Shown: one piece after another, positions 1-6,731 of the stretch | How positions within the stretch are numbered: the first letter of the stretch is position 1 | Layout: every line of letters begins with the position of its first letter | Source: an uncultured Rhodospirillaceae bacterium | Lineage (GTDB): Bacteria > Pseudomonadota > Alphaproteobacteria > Rhodospirillales > UBA2165 | Direction: 5' to 3' | NCBI GenBank assembly: GCA_913054205.1 | Contig: CAJXJM010000129.1 | Span: forward strand, 1 to 7,133 | DNA length: 7,133 nucleotides | Translations under genes and position numbers: made by a program | Notes under the pieces: generated by a model | Told to the model about the DNA's origin: nothing | Database searches by the model: none | What the model saw: only the letters and a program-made list of their open reading frames with translations

Positions 1-791
1 AGGGCCGAGTGTTGAAAACCTCGGTTGTCCCAAAAGATAACCAGATTCGGTTGCCAGCGATGGCGATAGTGATATTCGTGTCGCAAGGTTTTGGCGAAGA
101 GCATCTTCAATATCGTCGTGCTCTCTTCTTCTTCCATGCCTTTGATAAAGCGGGTGAATTGAGGATTAACGAATAGGATTTTTCGGCCTGTAACCGAGTG
201 AACTCGCACAACCGGATGGGTAACCGGTTGAAATTTTTCCTGGGCTTCATATTTCTGTTTGCGGCCTTCCGGCGTATCCGGAAACAACCCTTTAAACGGA
301 CCCAAATCGTGTACGGCTTCGAGGCCGGACAAAAAATTCTGCAAGCGGTCCGATAGGCCTTCATAAATTGCGGACATGCTGGCAAAATTTGTATCGCCGC
401 CATACTCCGGAATTATTTTGGAGCAAAGGATCGTTCCCATCGGCGGGATTTCACGGAAAGTTTCATCCGTGTGCCAGACATCTGTCGCGGCTGGCGGATT
501 ACCTTCTTTGTTGTCATAGACGATCAGTTCAGGATTTTTCTCCGTGCTTGTCGAAAAAGGGTGCACCGTCAACTCACCGAAATAGGTGCCAAATCGTCTC
601 AGGTCATCTGAAGATATCTGCTGATCAGGGAATGCCAGGATCCCGTGCTCGGCGTGGGCCAAGCGAATTGATTCTTGCATTGGAGTATCGAGTGGTTGGG
701 TTAGATCAACGCCGGTTACCTCGGCACCCAGAAATACGCCCACTTTGCGAATTGTAATCGTCGATTGTTTTCCAACAATATCGTCCATCAT
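1..791 (-). CDS. TauD/TfdA-family Fe(II)/2-oxoglutarate dioxygenase, 3' end cut by window edge
   Basis: This is a cytoplasmic non-heme iron oxygenase that would couple 2-oxoglutarate decarboxylation to hydroxylation of a substrate; family members release sulfite from taurine or cleave aryloxyacetate ethers. I translated 263 codons from the ATG at 791 to the left edge without a stop. The iron ligands are visible: the H-T-D motif (H107, D109 in WHTDETF) and the distal H261 in WDNRGFQHSA. The H-to-H distance of 154 residues equals that recalled for E. coli TauD (H99/H255). VNPQFT near residue 208 and the WQPN-WDNR strand are also family-typical. The C-terminal 20 or so residues, which should hold the 2-oxoglutarate-binding arginine, lie outside the window. 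Two ATGs are adjacent (791 and 788). A GAGG at 798-795 is 3 bases from the first and 6 from the second, so 788 may be the true start. It lies 89 bases after the FAD monooxygenase and is probably co-transcribed with it. The substrate is unknown. Confidence 0.9.
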   Translation of the reverse strand, partial: MMDDIVGKQSTITIRKVGVFLGAEVTGVDLTQPLDTPMQESIRLAHAEHGILAFPDQQISSDDLRRFGTYFGELTVHPFSTSTEKNPELIVYDNKEGNPPAATDVWHTDETFREIPPMGTILCSKIIPEYGGDTNFASMSAIYEGLSDRLQNFLSGLEAVHDLGPFKGLFPDTPEGRKQKYEAQEKFQPVTHPVVRVHSVTGRKILFVNPQFTRFIKGMEEEESTTILKMLFAKTLRHEYHYRHRWQPNLVIFWDNRGFQHSA

Positions 792-880
792 TTTCCTCAC
801 AAAAGTCCGACCGTTAGAACCTTATCACGTACTTGTCTCATCGCAAGAAGCGGATTTCTCAATGCGGAATGATTGTCTTT

Positions 881-2074
881 CTACACAGCCGTCGCATCAT
901 AAGAAAACAGCCAATCGTAGCGCTCTTTTACGCGGTCAGGGTGCCATTCCCGATCAACAAATTCTGCGGCGCCTTCCGCGTCTGCGAGTGCTGTATTGTG
1001 AAAACGCTCGGCGTTTTGGTTGGAGCCTCGCACCATGCGGGCGGTGCGATCAATACGCACATCTTCATATCGTTGAAGCGCGTCCTCAACATCGTCAAAG
1101 TCACGTAAATAGCGTGCCAGAATATAGCCGTCTTCAATTGCCATAACAGCGCCCTGAGCCAGCATCGGTAAAGTAGCATGGCAGGCATCACCTAAGAGGC
1201 TGACACGGCCGACTCGCCATTGGCTCATCGGTTCGCGCGACATCAACGCCCATTTGTAAGGTGTCTTGATGAGGTCAATTACCGTATGAATGCTGTCATG
1301 CCAACCTTCGAAATCACTGTGAAACTCTTCGGCGCTGCCCTTGGTGCTCCAAGATTCAACCAGCCAGTCATCTCGGGCGGCGATCCCGACAAAATTTAGA
1401 ATCTCGCCACGTCTGAGGAAATAGTGGATGAGGTGGCCGCCGGGGCCAACCCAATTTGTCCCAACAGGTCTGATCAGGCCTTCTGGTAACGTGTCTGCTG
1501 ACAAAATGCCACGCCACGCCATAAGGCCGGTGAATTTGGGTGCATCATCGCCGTGTAAAAGATTTCGCAGCGTCGAGTGAACACCATCCGCGCCAATCAG
1601 TGCATCTCCTGTGGCGTGCGAGCCATCTGATAAGGTGAGGGTTACGACGCTACCATCTTGGTCAACACCTGTTGCGGCAGCCCCTAGATGAATAGCATCC
1701 GGTTTGAGGTTTCGAATGGCATTGACCAAAATTTCATGGAGATCAGCGCGGTGGTACATATAATAGGGAAAGCCATAGCGCTCGATGGATTCGGCGCCGA
1801 GATCAAATAGGGTCCAGGTTTGTCCAGTGTTCCACAGCCGAATTTCTTTACCTTTTGGTTCCCAGGCAATTTTTTTAATCTCATCTTCCAAACCAAGCGC
1901 ATAGAGCACGCAGTTGCCGTTAGCGCTTATCTGGAAACCTGCGCCAACTTCTCCCAATTGCGATGCTTGCTCATAGACATCGACGTCGAGCCCAGCTTGA
2001 AGGAGGGATAGCGTAGCCGTTAGACCACCAATGCCAGCCCCCGCGATAAGAACATGTTTTTTCGAACCGGTCAT
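881..2074 (-). CDS. FAD-dependent aromatic-ring monooxygenase (salicylate hydroxylase-like)
   Basis: This is a 397-residue class A flavoprotein monooxygenase. Such enzymes use NAD(P)H and O2 to hydroxylate aromatic acids such as salicylate or 3-hydroxybenzoate in the cytoplasm. The sequence shows all three family fingerprints: an N-terminal Rossmann GxGxxG (G12, G14, G17) with E35 ending the second strand for FAD ribose; the DG motif [10 protein letters not shown] (residues 161-170); and the GD motif from G289 through GDACH to G308, followed by a helix ending in ED. The GLMAWRG segment (183-189) is typical of the salicylate-hydroxylase branch. Length is normal. I chose the ATG at 2074 because it puts the Rossmann strand directly at the N-terminus and a GGGA lies 5 bases upstream. 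An in-frame extension to 2122 would add 16 residues with no family resemblance and overlap the upstream peptide gene. Its start is one base from the stop of that peptide, implying translational coupling. Substrate assignment within the family is uncertain. Confidence 0.92.
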   Translation of the reverse strand: MTGSKKHVLIAGAGIGGLTATLSLLQAGLDVDVYEQASQLGEVGAGFQISANGNCVLYALGLEDEIKKIAWEPKGKEIRLWNTGQTWTLFDLGAESIERYGFPYYMYHRADLHEILVNAIRNLKPDAIHLGAAATGVDQDGSVVTLTLSDGSHATGDALIGADGVHSTLRNLLHGDDAPKFTGLMAWRGILSADTLPEGLIRPVGTNWVGPGGHLIHYFLRRGEILNFVGIAARDDWLVESWSTKGSAEEFHSDFEGWHDSIHTVIDLIKTPYKWALMSREPMSQWRVGRVSLLGDACHATLPMLAQGAVMAIEDGYILARYLRDFDDVEDALQRYEDVRIDRTARMVRGSNQNAERFHNTALADAEGAAEFVDREWHPDRVKERYDWLFSYDATAV

Positions 2075-2075
2075 T

Positions 2076-2246
2076 TTATCCCATCGTTTTCGCGAGGTAG
2101 ATAGAGCCACCAGCAATGGCAATGATGGCTCCCAAAGTGATTAATTTTTTCCCAATACCTAGCAGCCGCAAAATGACAATGACAATTGTCATACCGAGCA
2201 CGGAGAGGACGGGGTGCAGTTCGATAAAGCTAGAGAGGGCGTTCAC
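2076..2246 (-). CDS. Small two-helix membrane protein, translationally coupled to the FAD monooxygenase
   Basis: This short ORF of 56 residues starts at a GTG (2246) and stops with TAA at 2078-2076, one base before the ATG of the monooxygenase. The translation is strongly hydrophobic in two blocks, about residues 12-31 ([20 protein letters not shown]) and 35-51 ([17 protein letters not shown]), separated by a K33-K34 turn. That pattern fits a membrane hairpin. No known family is recognised. An in-frame TGA lies seven codons upstream of the GTG, so the ORF cannot extend much further. The alternative starts GTG16 and ATG19 would remove part of the first helix. The ribosome-binding site is weak (an AAGAAAC about 8-10 bases before the GTG). 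It begins 33 bases after the regulator's stop, so it sits inside the presumed operon. Reality as a gene is inferred from packing and hydrophobicity only. A transport, anchoring or assembly role would be a guess. Confidence 0.6.
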   Translation of the reverse strand: MNALSSFIELHPVLSVLGMTIVIVILRLLGIGKKLITLGAIIAIAGGSIYLAKTMG

Positions 2247-2279
2247 GTCTGAAGTTTCTTTCGTTCACATATCGGCAGT

Positions 2280-3113
2280 CTAAATTTGAATGTTAAGTAC
2301 AATTGCGAAAAGATTGGATTTTGAATGAATGTTGAGTTTGTCATAGGCACGTCGACGCATGGTTTTGACGGAGGATTCTGAAATGCCGAGTTCTATTCCA
2401 ATTCCCTCAGTGCTTAATCCTTTGACAATGCAGTCACAAATATCAACTTCCCGTTTAGATAATTTATCGAACGGCGATATTTTCCTACTGTGTAAGTTTT
2501 TGATCAAGCCTTGCCTTACAATAAGCTGATGATCATCAACGCCAACGACTTTATGGCGTAAGATTAAGAGGTTATCAATAATCGGAATAATCAGCGACAG
2601 CCGTTCTATCTCTGTGGCTGTAAATTCACCATCCTTGGTGCTTCGAAAATAATTAATGTAGTAAGCAATGTCGTTGCCAAAATGGAAAGTGCATAATTTC
2701 TCAATTATATTTGAGCGATCAAAAACTTCGCGGATATCGCTCGTAGTATCATCGTCGGGACGATATCTAACCACTTCTCCATTTTTTCCGCCTTGCTGAT
2801 CAATGAGATTTTTTAAGAAATCAGTGTGGGACGGGAAATTTTCAAGATCTTTCGCATTGCGTTTGAGTTGGTAATCGCCAAGTCCGCCGGCGGCGATCGA
2901 CAGTTTTGGTTGTGGCTCACCGAGTTCGGTAAACGTAAATACGGCAAAATTGCTTATGGTCCCAGCATGGGAAAGCGTTTTCAGGACTTGTTCGCGGAAG
3001 CCTTTTTTGTCAACACGATCAGTCAACAAGCTTAAGTCCGATAGCAGATTTTCTTCCGAAAAATGATCCAAATGAAATTCCTTAAGCGTCATCCTTTGGG
3101 GGGACATCAACAC
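2280..3113 (-). CDS. LuxR-family transcriptional regulator with unrecognised N-terminal sensor region
   Basis: This is a 277-residue protein with a C-terminal LuxR/GerE helix-turn-helix at about residues 217-272. It starts KLSKREVDICDCIVKGLS, continues with the recognition-helix segment ISESSVKTMRRRAYDKL, and ends IHSKSNLFAIVL. The first 200 residues should be a sensor domain but I do not recognise it. I do not see the tryptophan/tyrosine pattern of acyl-homoserine-lactone binding domains, nor the phosphoacceptor layout of a response regulator at the N-terminus. The start is ambiguous: GTG at 3113, ATG at 3107 and ATG at 3092 are all in frame and none has a good Shine-Dalgarno. It heads the leftward gene series and is divergent from the Rieske oxygenase, the usual position for a local pathway regulator. 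Control of both flanking transcription units, perhaps in response to the pathway substrate, is inferred from layout. Confidence 0.88.
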   Translation of the reverse strand: MLMSPQRMTLKEFHLDHFSEENLLSDLSLLTDRVDKKGFREQVLKTLSHAGTISNFAVFTFTELGEPQPKLSIAAGGLGDYQLKRNAKDLENFPSHTDFLKNLIDQQGGKNGEVVRYRPDDDTTSDIREVFDRSNIIEKLCTFHFGNDIAYYINYFRSTKDGEFTATEIERLSLIIPIIDNLLILRHKVVGVDDHQLIVRQGLIKNLHSRKISPFDKLSKREVDICDCIVKGLSTEGIGIELGISESSVKTMRRRAYDKLNIHSKSNLFAIVLNIQI

Positions 3114-3169
3114 TTTAAAGGAAAGATTAAATTGGCAACAGATATAAAAAATTAAATGAAGGGTGAGAC
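3114..3169. promoter_or_regulatory. Divergent regulator/Rieske intergenic region
   Basis: These 56 bases separate the LuxR-type gene (minus) from the Rieske oxygenase (plus) and must hold, or adjoin, start signals for both. The stretch is AT-rich. TATAAA at 3143-3148 could serve as a rightward -10 box, but no convincing -35 lies 16-18 bases upstream, so an activator may be needed. A CTTTAAAG palindrome begins at 3113. The AAGGG at 3159-3163, 6 bases before the ATG at 3170, is a clear ribosome-binding site for the Rieske gene. I see no strong inverted repeat that would mark a LuxR-type operator. Confidence 0.45.
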
Positions 3170-4273
3170 ATGAATATTCAAATGAAATTGGATAGTAAAC
3201 CTAGAAATCAATCAGGATTGGCAGATTTAAATTCGCCTTTTCTCCATAATTTTTGGTATGTGGCGGGATATGCGGAAGATTTTACGCGAGAGCTTCACGA
3301 GAAAACCTTTCTCAATCAATCCGTCGTCATTTACCGGACCGAAGCTGGCGATTTGGTGGCATTGCAAAATCGATGCGCGCATCGCTCCTTCCCATTATCG
3401 GAAAGTTGGCTCGAAGGAGACGACATTCGCTGCAAATATCATGACGCAAAATATAATCCCGATGGCGAATTGATTGATATTCCGTGTCAGACAAAATGTC
3501 CTAAAGTCCAAGCCATTCGAAAATATCCGATCAAAGAAATCGGACCACTTGTCTGGATTTGGATGGGAGTTTCGGATGTCGGCGATGAAAATGAGATACC
3601 TGATACATCATGGCTAAATAAGAGCGCCGGGTGGGAATTTGCGACGAGTTCCTATCATATTGAAGGCAACTATATGCTGATGATGGAAAATTTGATGGAT
3701 CTCATGCACATTCCCTTCCTTCATCAAGACACATTTAATTTTCCGCGTTCCTACGCACAAATGGAGTTTGAAATTGAAACCGAAGGCGACGAGATAACCT
3801 ATCTGCGTTTTCCCACTGAGCAGTATCATCGAAATGGCCTGTTCCCGGATTATTTGGCTGACGAATTCGAAGATCGCAATTACCAAGGTAAAAGTGGGGG
3901 GCGCTTTATCCATCCGGGGATGATGTACGGCATTCAAGAATTGCGTTTGAAGGATGCCAAGGAAGACGAGCGTGAAGAATATATTGCACGAATTCCCCAT
4001 TTCGTAACGCCTGAAACAGAAACGACATGTCACTATTGGTTCTTCTATACACGTAACTTTGCACAAGATGATTCGGCTCTCACTGAGAAGCTCAAAAAAA
4101 CATTAGAAATAGGTTTTGCCGAAGACAAAGAAGCAATTTATTGGCTCCAAAAAATGCAAATTTGTGATAAGACTCCCTATCAGGAGATTAATTTTGCGGC
4201 AGATAAATCTACTATTTTGATGAGAAAGGTCATTCAAAAACTGGTAGATGAGGAATATCAGACGCCTGATTGA
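3170..4273 (+). CDS. Rieske non-heme iron oxygenase, VanA-type oxygenase component
   Basis: This 367-residue terminal oxygenase subunit has a Rieske [2Fe-2S] domain near the N-terminus (about residues 27-135). The ligands are C69-x-H71 (CAHRSFP) and C88-x2-H91 (CKYH), with 16 residues between the pairs. The catalytic domain follows and carries ENLMDLMHIPFLH: N174, the bridging D177, and iron ligands H180 and H185. D319 in FAEDKEA is the likely third iron ligand. Length and layout fit single-component-type oxygenases such as vanillate O-demethylase, dicamba monooxygenase and related O-demethylases. The enzyme needs electrons from a ferredoxin-reductase partner that is not in this window. It is cytoplasmic, with no signal peptide. 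The ATG at 3170 is preceded by a good AAGGG ribosome-binding site at 6 bases. It is divergent from the LuxR gene and 122 bases upstream of the molybdoenzyme gene. The exact substrate cannot be read from the sequence. Confidence 0.93.
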   Translation: MNIQMKLDSKPRNQSGLADLNSPFLHNFWYVAGYAEDFTRELHEKTFLNQSVVIYRTEAGDLVALQNRCAHRSFPLSESWLEGDDIRCKYHDAKYNPDGELIDIPCQTKCPKVQAIRKYPIKEIGPLVWIWMGVSDVGDENEIPDTSWLNKSAGWEFATSSYHIEGNYMLMMENLMDLMHIPFLHQDTFNFPRSYAQMEFEIETEGDEITYLRFPTEQYHRNGLFPDYLADEFEDRNYQGKSGGRFIHPGMMYGIQELRLKDAKEDEREEYIARIPHFVTPETETTCHYWFFYTRNFAQDDSALTEKLKKTLEIGFAEDKEAIYWLQKMQICDKTPYQEINFAADKSTILMRKVIQKLVDEEYQTPD

Positions 4274-4296
4274 TTACTTGTCGCCCGATTAAACGT

Positions 4297-4325
4297 TTTA
4301 CAGTTTTTTCTAAATCCCATAATAT
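4297..4325 (+). promoter_or_regulatory. Candidate sigma70 promoter for the molybdoenzyme gene
   Basis: TTTACA at 4297-4302 matches five of six bases of the -35 consensus. After exactly 17 bases comes TAATAT at 4320-4325, matching four of six of the -10 consensus. This would start transcription near 4332 and give a leader of about 64 bases before the ATG at 4396. The -10 box lies at the centre of a perfect palindrome. This is a prediction from sequence alone. Confidence 0.45.
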
Positions 4326-4331
4326 GGGATT
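4313..4331. promoter_or_regulatory. 19-bp perfect palindrome, likely operator
   Basis: AATCCCATA and TATGGGATT form perfect 9-base arms around a single A at 4322. No T-tract follows, so a terminator is unlikely. Arms with a one-base centre suit a dimeric repressor better than an RNA hairpin, and the site covers the candidate -10 box. The binding protein is unknown; no matching operator family is recognised. Confidence 0.5.
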
Positions 4332-4395
4332 AGTATAAATGCTGACAAGAGCCTAACTGTGCAAACTGAAGCTCTTAAAAATTGGATTAGAGAGA

Positions 4396-5592
4396 ATGGA
4401 TCAGATCGTCGAACACACAGCCGGACAAGATAAATCGGACATTACGATCAAAAAAAGCACCTGCCGGATGTGTCATGGCGGCTGCGGTGTAAATCTTCAT
4501 ATCCAAGATGAAAAAATTATCAAAGTAGAAGGCGATCCCGATCATCCCATAAACAAAGGCGCCTTATGTCCGATGGGGGCTGCCAGCCTTGAGCAAATCT
4601 ATAATCCCAAACGACTGAAATATCCGATGCGCCGGGTCGGCGAACGGGGCGAGGGAAAATGGGAGCGTATTTCCTGGGATGAAGCCTATGATGAGATGGT
4701 CTCGAAGATTAAAGAAACGCAAAGCGAATATGGCGAAGAAAGCATTTGGGTCGGCACCGGCACCGGGCGCCATCACTTTGCTTACGTGTCGCGATTTGCC
4801 AACGCCATCGGCACACCGAATTGGTGCGAGCCAGGCACCGCTCAATGTTTTAGGCCCCGAGTGCATGGCAGTGTCCTCACCATGGGGCAGTTGCCGATCT
4901 GTACCTATACGAATGAAGAACTGCCTGATCTCATTATGTTTTGGGGGCACAATCCAATATATTCGAGCCCCGATGGTGAAATGGGTTTTGGCGTAAAAGA
5001 AGCGCTCGTACGCAAGCCGAAAACAATCGTTATTGATCCGCGCGAAACAATGTTAGCGAAGCGTGCTGATATCTGGCTGCAATTGCGCCCTGGAACCGAT
5101 GATGCGCTGGCCCTCGCGATGCTCAATGTGATTATTGAAGAAGATTTGCATGACAAAGAGTTTGTTGAAAAGTGGTGCCATGGATTTGAAGAACTAGCCG
5201 AGCGGGTCAAACAATATACCCCGGAATGGGCGGAGCCGATTACCTGGTGCAAGGCCGATCAAATTCGCGAAGCCGCGCGACTCTATGCGACGGTGAAACC
5301 GTCCATGCTCGAATGGGGCGTTGGGATAGAACACACACCGGCCTGCTTTCAGACGGTTCGGGCGTTGCTATGCTTGCCTTCGATCACTGGAAATATTGAT
5401 CAGCCTGGCGGATGGGCCTTCGGCATGTTGGCCATTCCACCTTTCCCGCAATTGTTTGACACGATGTCCGAAGAAAAGCAGAGGAAACGTCTCGGCTACG
5501 ACCAATTTAAAGTTCTGAGCGGTGAGCTGGCTCAATTGCCGTCGGCTCATATTCCAACTCTCTTTGAGGCGATTCGTACAAGCAAGCCGTAA
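4396..5592 (+). CDS. Molybdopterin oxidoreductase, N-terminal half ([4Fe-4S] and Mo-ligand domains)
   Basis: This 398-residue piece belongs to the DMSO-reductase superfamily, in the branch with acetylene hydratase and PhsA/PsrA-type enzymes. It starts with an iron-sulfur motif: C23-x2-C26-x3-C30 and, 28 residues on, C58 in GALCPMG. WERISWDEAYDEM (residues 89-101) is the usual next block. GTAQCFRPR places C151 where, from memory of the family alignment, a cysteine binds Mo or W. IDPRET (213-218), LRPGTDDALALAM (230-242) and the GNIDQPGGW segment (332-340) are pterin-binding landmarks. There is no twin-arginine signal before the first cysteine, so the protein should be cytoplasmic. The residue after C26 is H27, where acetylene hydratase carries its catalytic Asp, so that activity is unlikely. 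The frame stops at TAA just after SKP; on its own this half lacks the second half of the cofactor cleft. The ATG at 4396 has a purine-rich AGAGAGA just upstream. Confidence 0.9.
   Translation: MDQIVEHTAGQDKSDITIKKSTCRMCHGGCGVNLHIQDEKIIKVEGDPDHPINKGALCPMGAASLEQIYNPKRLKYPMRRVGERGEGKWERISWDEAYDEMVSKIKETQSEYGEESIWVGTGTGRHHFAYVSRFANAIGTPNWCEPGTAQCFRPRVHGSVLTMGQLPICTYTNEELPDLIMFWGHNPIYSSPDGEMGFGVKEALVRKPKTIVIDPRETMLAKRADIWLQLRPGTDDALALAMLNVIIEEDLHDKEFVEKWCHGFEELAERVKQYTPEWAEPITWCKADQIREAARLYATVKPSMLEWGVGIEHTPACFQTVRALLCLPSITGNIDQPGGWAFGMLAIPPFPQLFDTMSEEKQRKRLGYDQFKVLSGELAQLPSAHIPTLFEAIRTSKP
5590..5592 (+). other. In-frame TAA splitting the molybdoenzyme
   Basis: The codons read Ser-Lys-Pro-TAA-Pro-Val-Arg-Ala. 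Relatives recalled from the acetylene-hydratase-like family have KPYPVKA here, so TAA stands where a tyrosine codon (TAC or TAT) is expected. A single third-position change explains it. TAA is not a selenocysteine or pyrrolysine codon. Confidence 0.8.
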
Positions 5593-5595
5593 CCC

Positions 5596-6624
5596 GTGCG
5601 TGCTGGATTAATTTTTGGCAACAACGCGCTTGCCACCTACGGCGAAATTGACGTCGTCTATGAAACGCTGATGTCCCTCGATTATTTGGTAGTGGCCGAG
5701 CTTTACATGACACCGACGGCAGAGCTTGCTGATTTGATCCTGCCGGTATCAACCTGGGTCGAAGTCGATGCGATCGCCGCTGTGCCGTTCTATGGTCAAA
5801 ATGTAATAACCGTGCAGCAAAAGACCATTCAATATGGCGAATGCATTCAAGACGAAGTCATCATGACGGAAATTTGCCGCCGCCTCGGCGTTGAGCATTG
5901 CACCGAAGACCCGGAAGAAGTCTTTGACTATTTGCTCGGCGAAAAACTCGGTATGACCTTTGCGGAGTTGAAGGAGATAGGCTGGGTACAGCCTGAATTT
6001 AAGTATCGTAAATATGAAAAGGACGGCTTTAAAACGCCGACCGGCAAAATCGAACTTTATTCAACGTTGCTTGAAAAGGAAGGCTACGATCCGCTGCCGT
6101 CTTTTGAAGAACCACCCGAAAGCCCTTACAGCACACCTGAACTGGCCAAAGAATATCCGTTCATTCTTATTACCGGTGCGCGCATTCCGATGTTCTTTCA
6201 GTCAGAATATCGACAGATGCCGACGCTTAGAAAGGGTCGCCGTGAACCTGAATGCGAACTTCACCCGGATACCGCAGAGGCCATAGGCGTCAAAGCGGGT
6301 GAGTGGGTGTCGATTGAAACTGAGCGCGGTCGCTGCCGGCAAAAGGTCAAAATTTTTAAAGGCATTGATCCGAACGTCGTTCATGCTCAGCATGGCTGGT
6401 GGTTCCCAGAGGAAGAGGATACGCCCGATCACGGTATTTGGCGCTCGAATGCAAATACCTTAACCAGTATGCAGCCGCCCTATTGTTCGGCGATGGGGAC
6501 ATATCAGCTGCGCGCGTTACTTTGTAAGGTTATTCCAGCGGATCAATCTGAGGAGCCTTGGCAGCCAGAAATGACGAAGAAATTCGATACCAATGTCGCA
6601 GAAATTCAAGAGTGGGACACCTAA
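5596..6624 (+). CDS. Molybdopterin oxidoreductase, C-terminal half (pterin cleft and dinucleotide-binding domain)
   Basis: This 342-residue frame continues the molybdoenzyme in the same phase as the first half. It opens with the strand AGLIFGNNALATYG, then MTPTAELADLILPVSTWVE (full-length residues 438-456), the usual segment of the second pterin-binding lobe. TPTGKIELYS (547-556) and the molybdopterin-dinucleotide-binding barrel follow from about residue 588: FILITGAR, then ELHPDTAEAIGVKAGEWVSIET. The end carries HGWWFPE and WRSNANTLT, typical of this branch. The GTG at 5596 is only the first possible start codon after the stop. It has no ribosome-binding site and sits in the middle of a conserved block, so separate translation is doubtful. 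Without the first half it has no iron-sulfur cluster or metal ligand. A candidate terminator lies 27 bases after its stop. Confidence 0.85.
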   Translation: MRAGLIFGNNALATYGEIDVVYETLMSLDYLVVAELYMTPTAELADLILPVSTWVEVDAIAAVPFYGQNVITVQQKTIQYGECIQDEVIMTEICRRLGVEHCTEDPEEVFDYLLGEKLGMTFAELKEIGWVQPEFKYRKYEKDGFKTPTGKIELYSTLLEKEGYDPLPSFEEPPESPYSTPELAKEYPFILITGARIPMFFQSEYRQMPTLRKGRREPECELHPDTAEAIGVKAGEWVSIETERGRCRQKVKIFKGIDPNVVHAQHGWWFPEEEDTPDHGIWRSNANTLTSMQPPYCSAMGTYQLRALLCKVIPADQSEEPWQPEMTKKFDTNVAEIQEWDT

Positions 6625-6651
6625 AAGCGTTCTCCGACCAACAAAATGCTA

Positions 6652-6684
6652 GGCAGACGTGCAATAATTGCATGCCCTTTTTTT
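6652..6684 (+). terminator. Candidate intrinsic terminator after the molybdoenzyme
   Basis: GGCA at 6652-6655 can pair with TGCC at 6673-6676, and TGCAAT at 6660-6665 with ATTGCA at 6667-6672. A four-base bulge lies on the left side, and a run of seven T at 6678-6684 follows the stem. The stem is rather AT-rich but the position, right after the gene and before the next ATG at 6732, fits. It would separate the SDR-like ORF from the catabolic unit. Confidence 0.55.
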
Positions 6685-6731
6685 CTACCTGTAGTAAATG
6701 TGTCCGGAAATTTTGAAAGGTCGAAGCCATC

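Larger units (their letters stand above)
4396..6624 (+). pseudogene. Molybdopterin oxidoreductase gene interrupted by one in-frame stop
   Basis: The whole reading frame is 742 codons plus a terminal stop, close to the roughly 730 residues of acetylene-hydratase-like molybdoenzymes. The only interruption is TAA at codon 399. The frame before and after it is identical, and both sides keep family-conserved sequence, so this was recently one gene or still is one with a base-call error. The two halves are described separately as the reading frames that would be translated. Confidence 0.75.

Noticed and set aside
368..1146. Plus-strand open frames over the dioxygenase and the end of the monooxygenase
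   Set aside because: These are complements of the real minus-strand genes, which carry the catalytic motifs; the plus-strand translations do not look like proteins.
2075..2122. Upstream start of the FAD monooxygenase at 2122
   Set aside because: The extra 16 residues do not belong to the family and overlap the small membrane ORF. The ATG at 2074 places the Rossmann strand at the N-terminus.
3614..4066. 150-codon open frame on the minus strand inside the Rieske gene
   Set aside because: It is antisense to a well-supported oxygenase with all ligands in place, and its translation shows no recognisable domain.
4313..4331. The palindrome as a terminator for the Rieske gene
   Set aside because: The stem is AT-rich with a one- to three-base loop and is not followed by a T-run; an operator is more likely.
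4564..5252. Two minus-strand open frames (4564-4950 and 4905-5252) inside the molybdoenzyme gene
   Set aside because: They overlap the conserved molybdoenzyme frame on the opposite strand and have no ribosome-binding site or family resemblance.
5590..5592. Selenocysteine or pyrrolysine recoding at the molybdoenzyme stop
   Set aside because: The codon is TAA rather than TGA or TAG, and the position is not the metal-ligand site where selenocysteine occurs in this superfamily.
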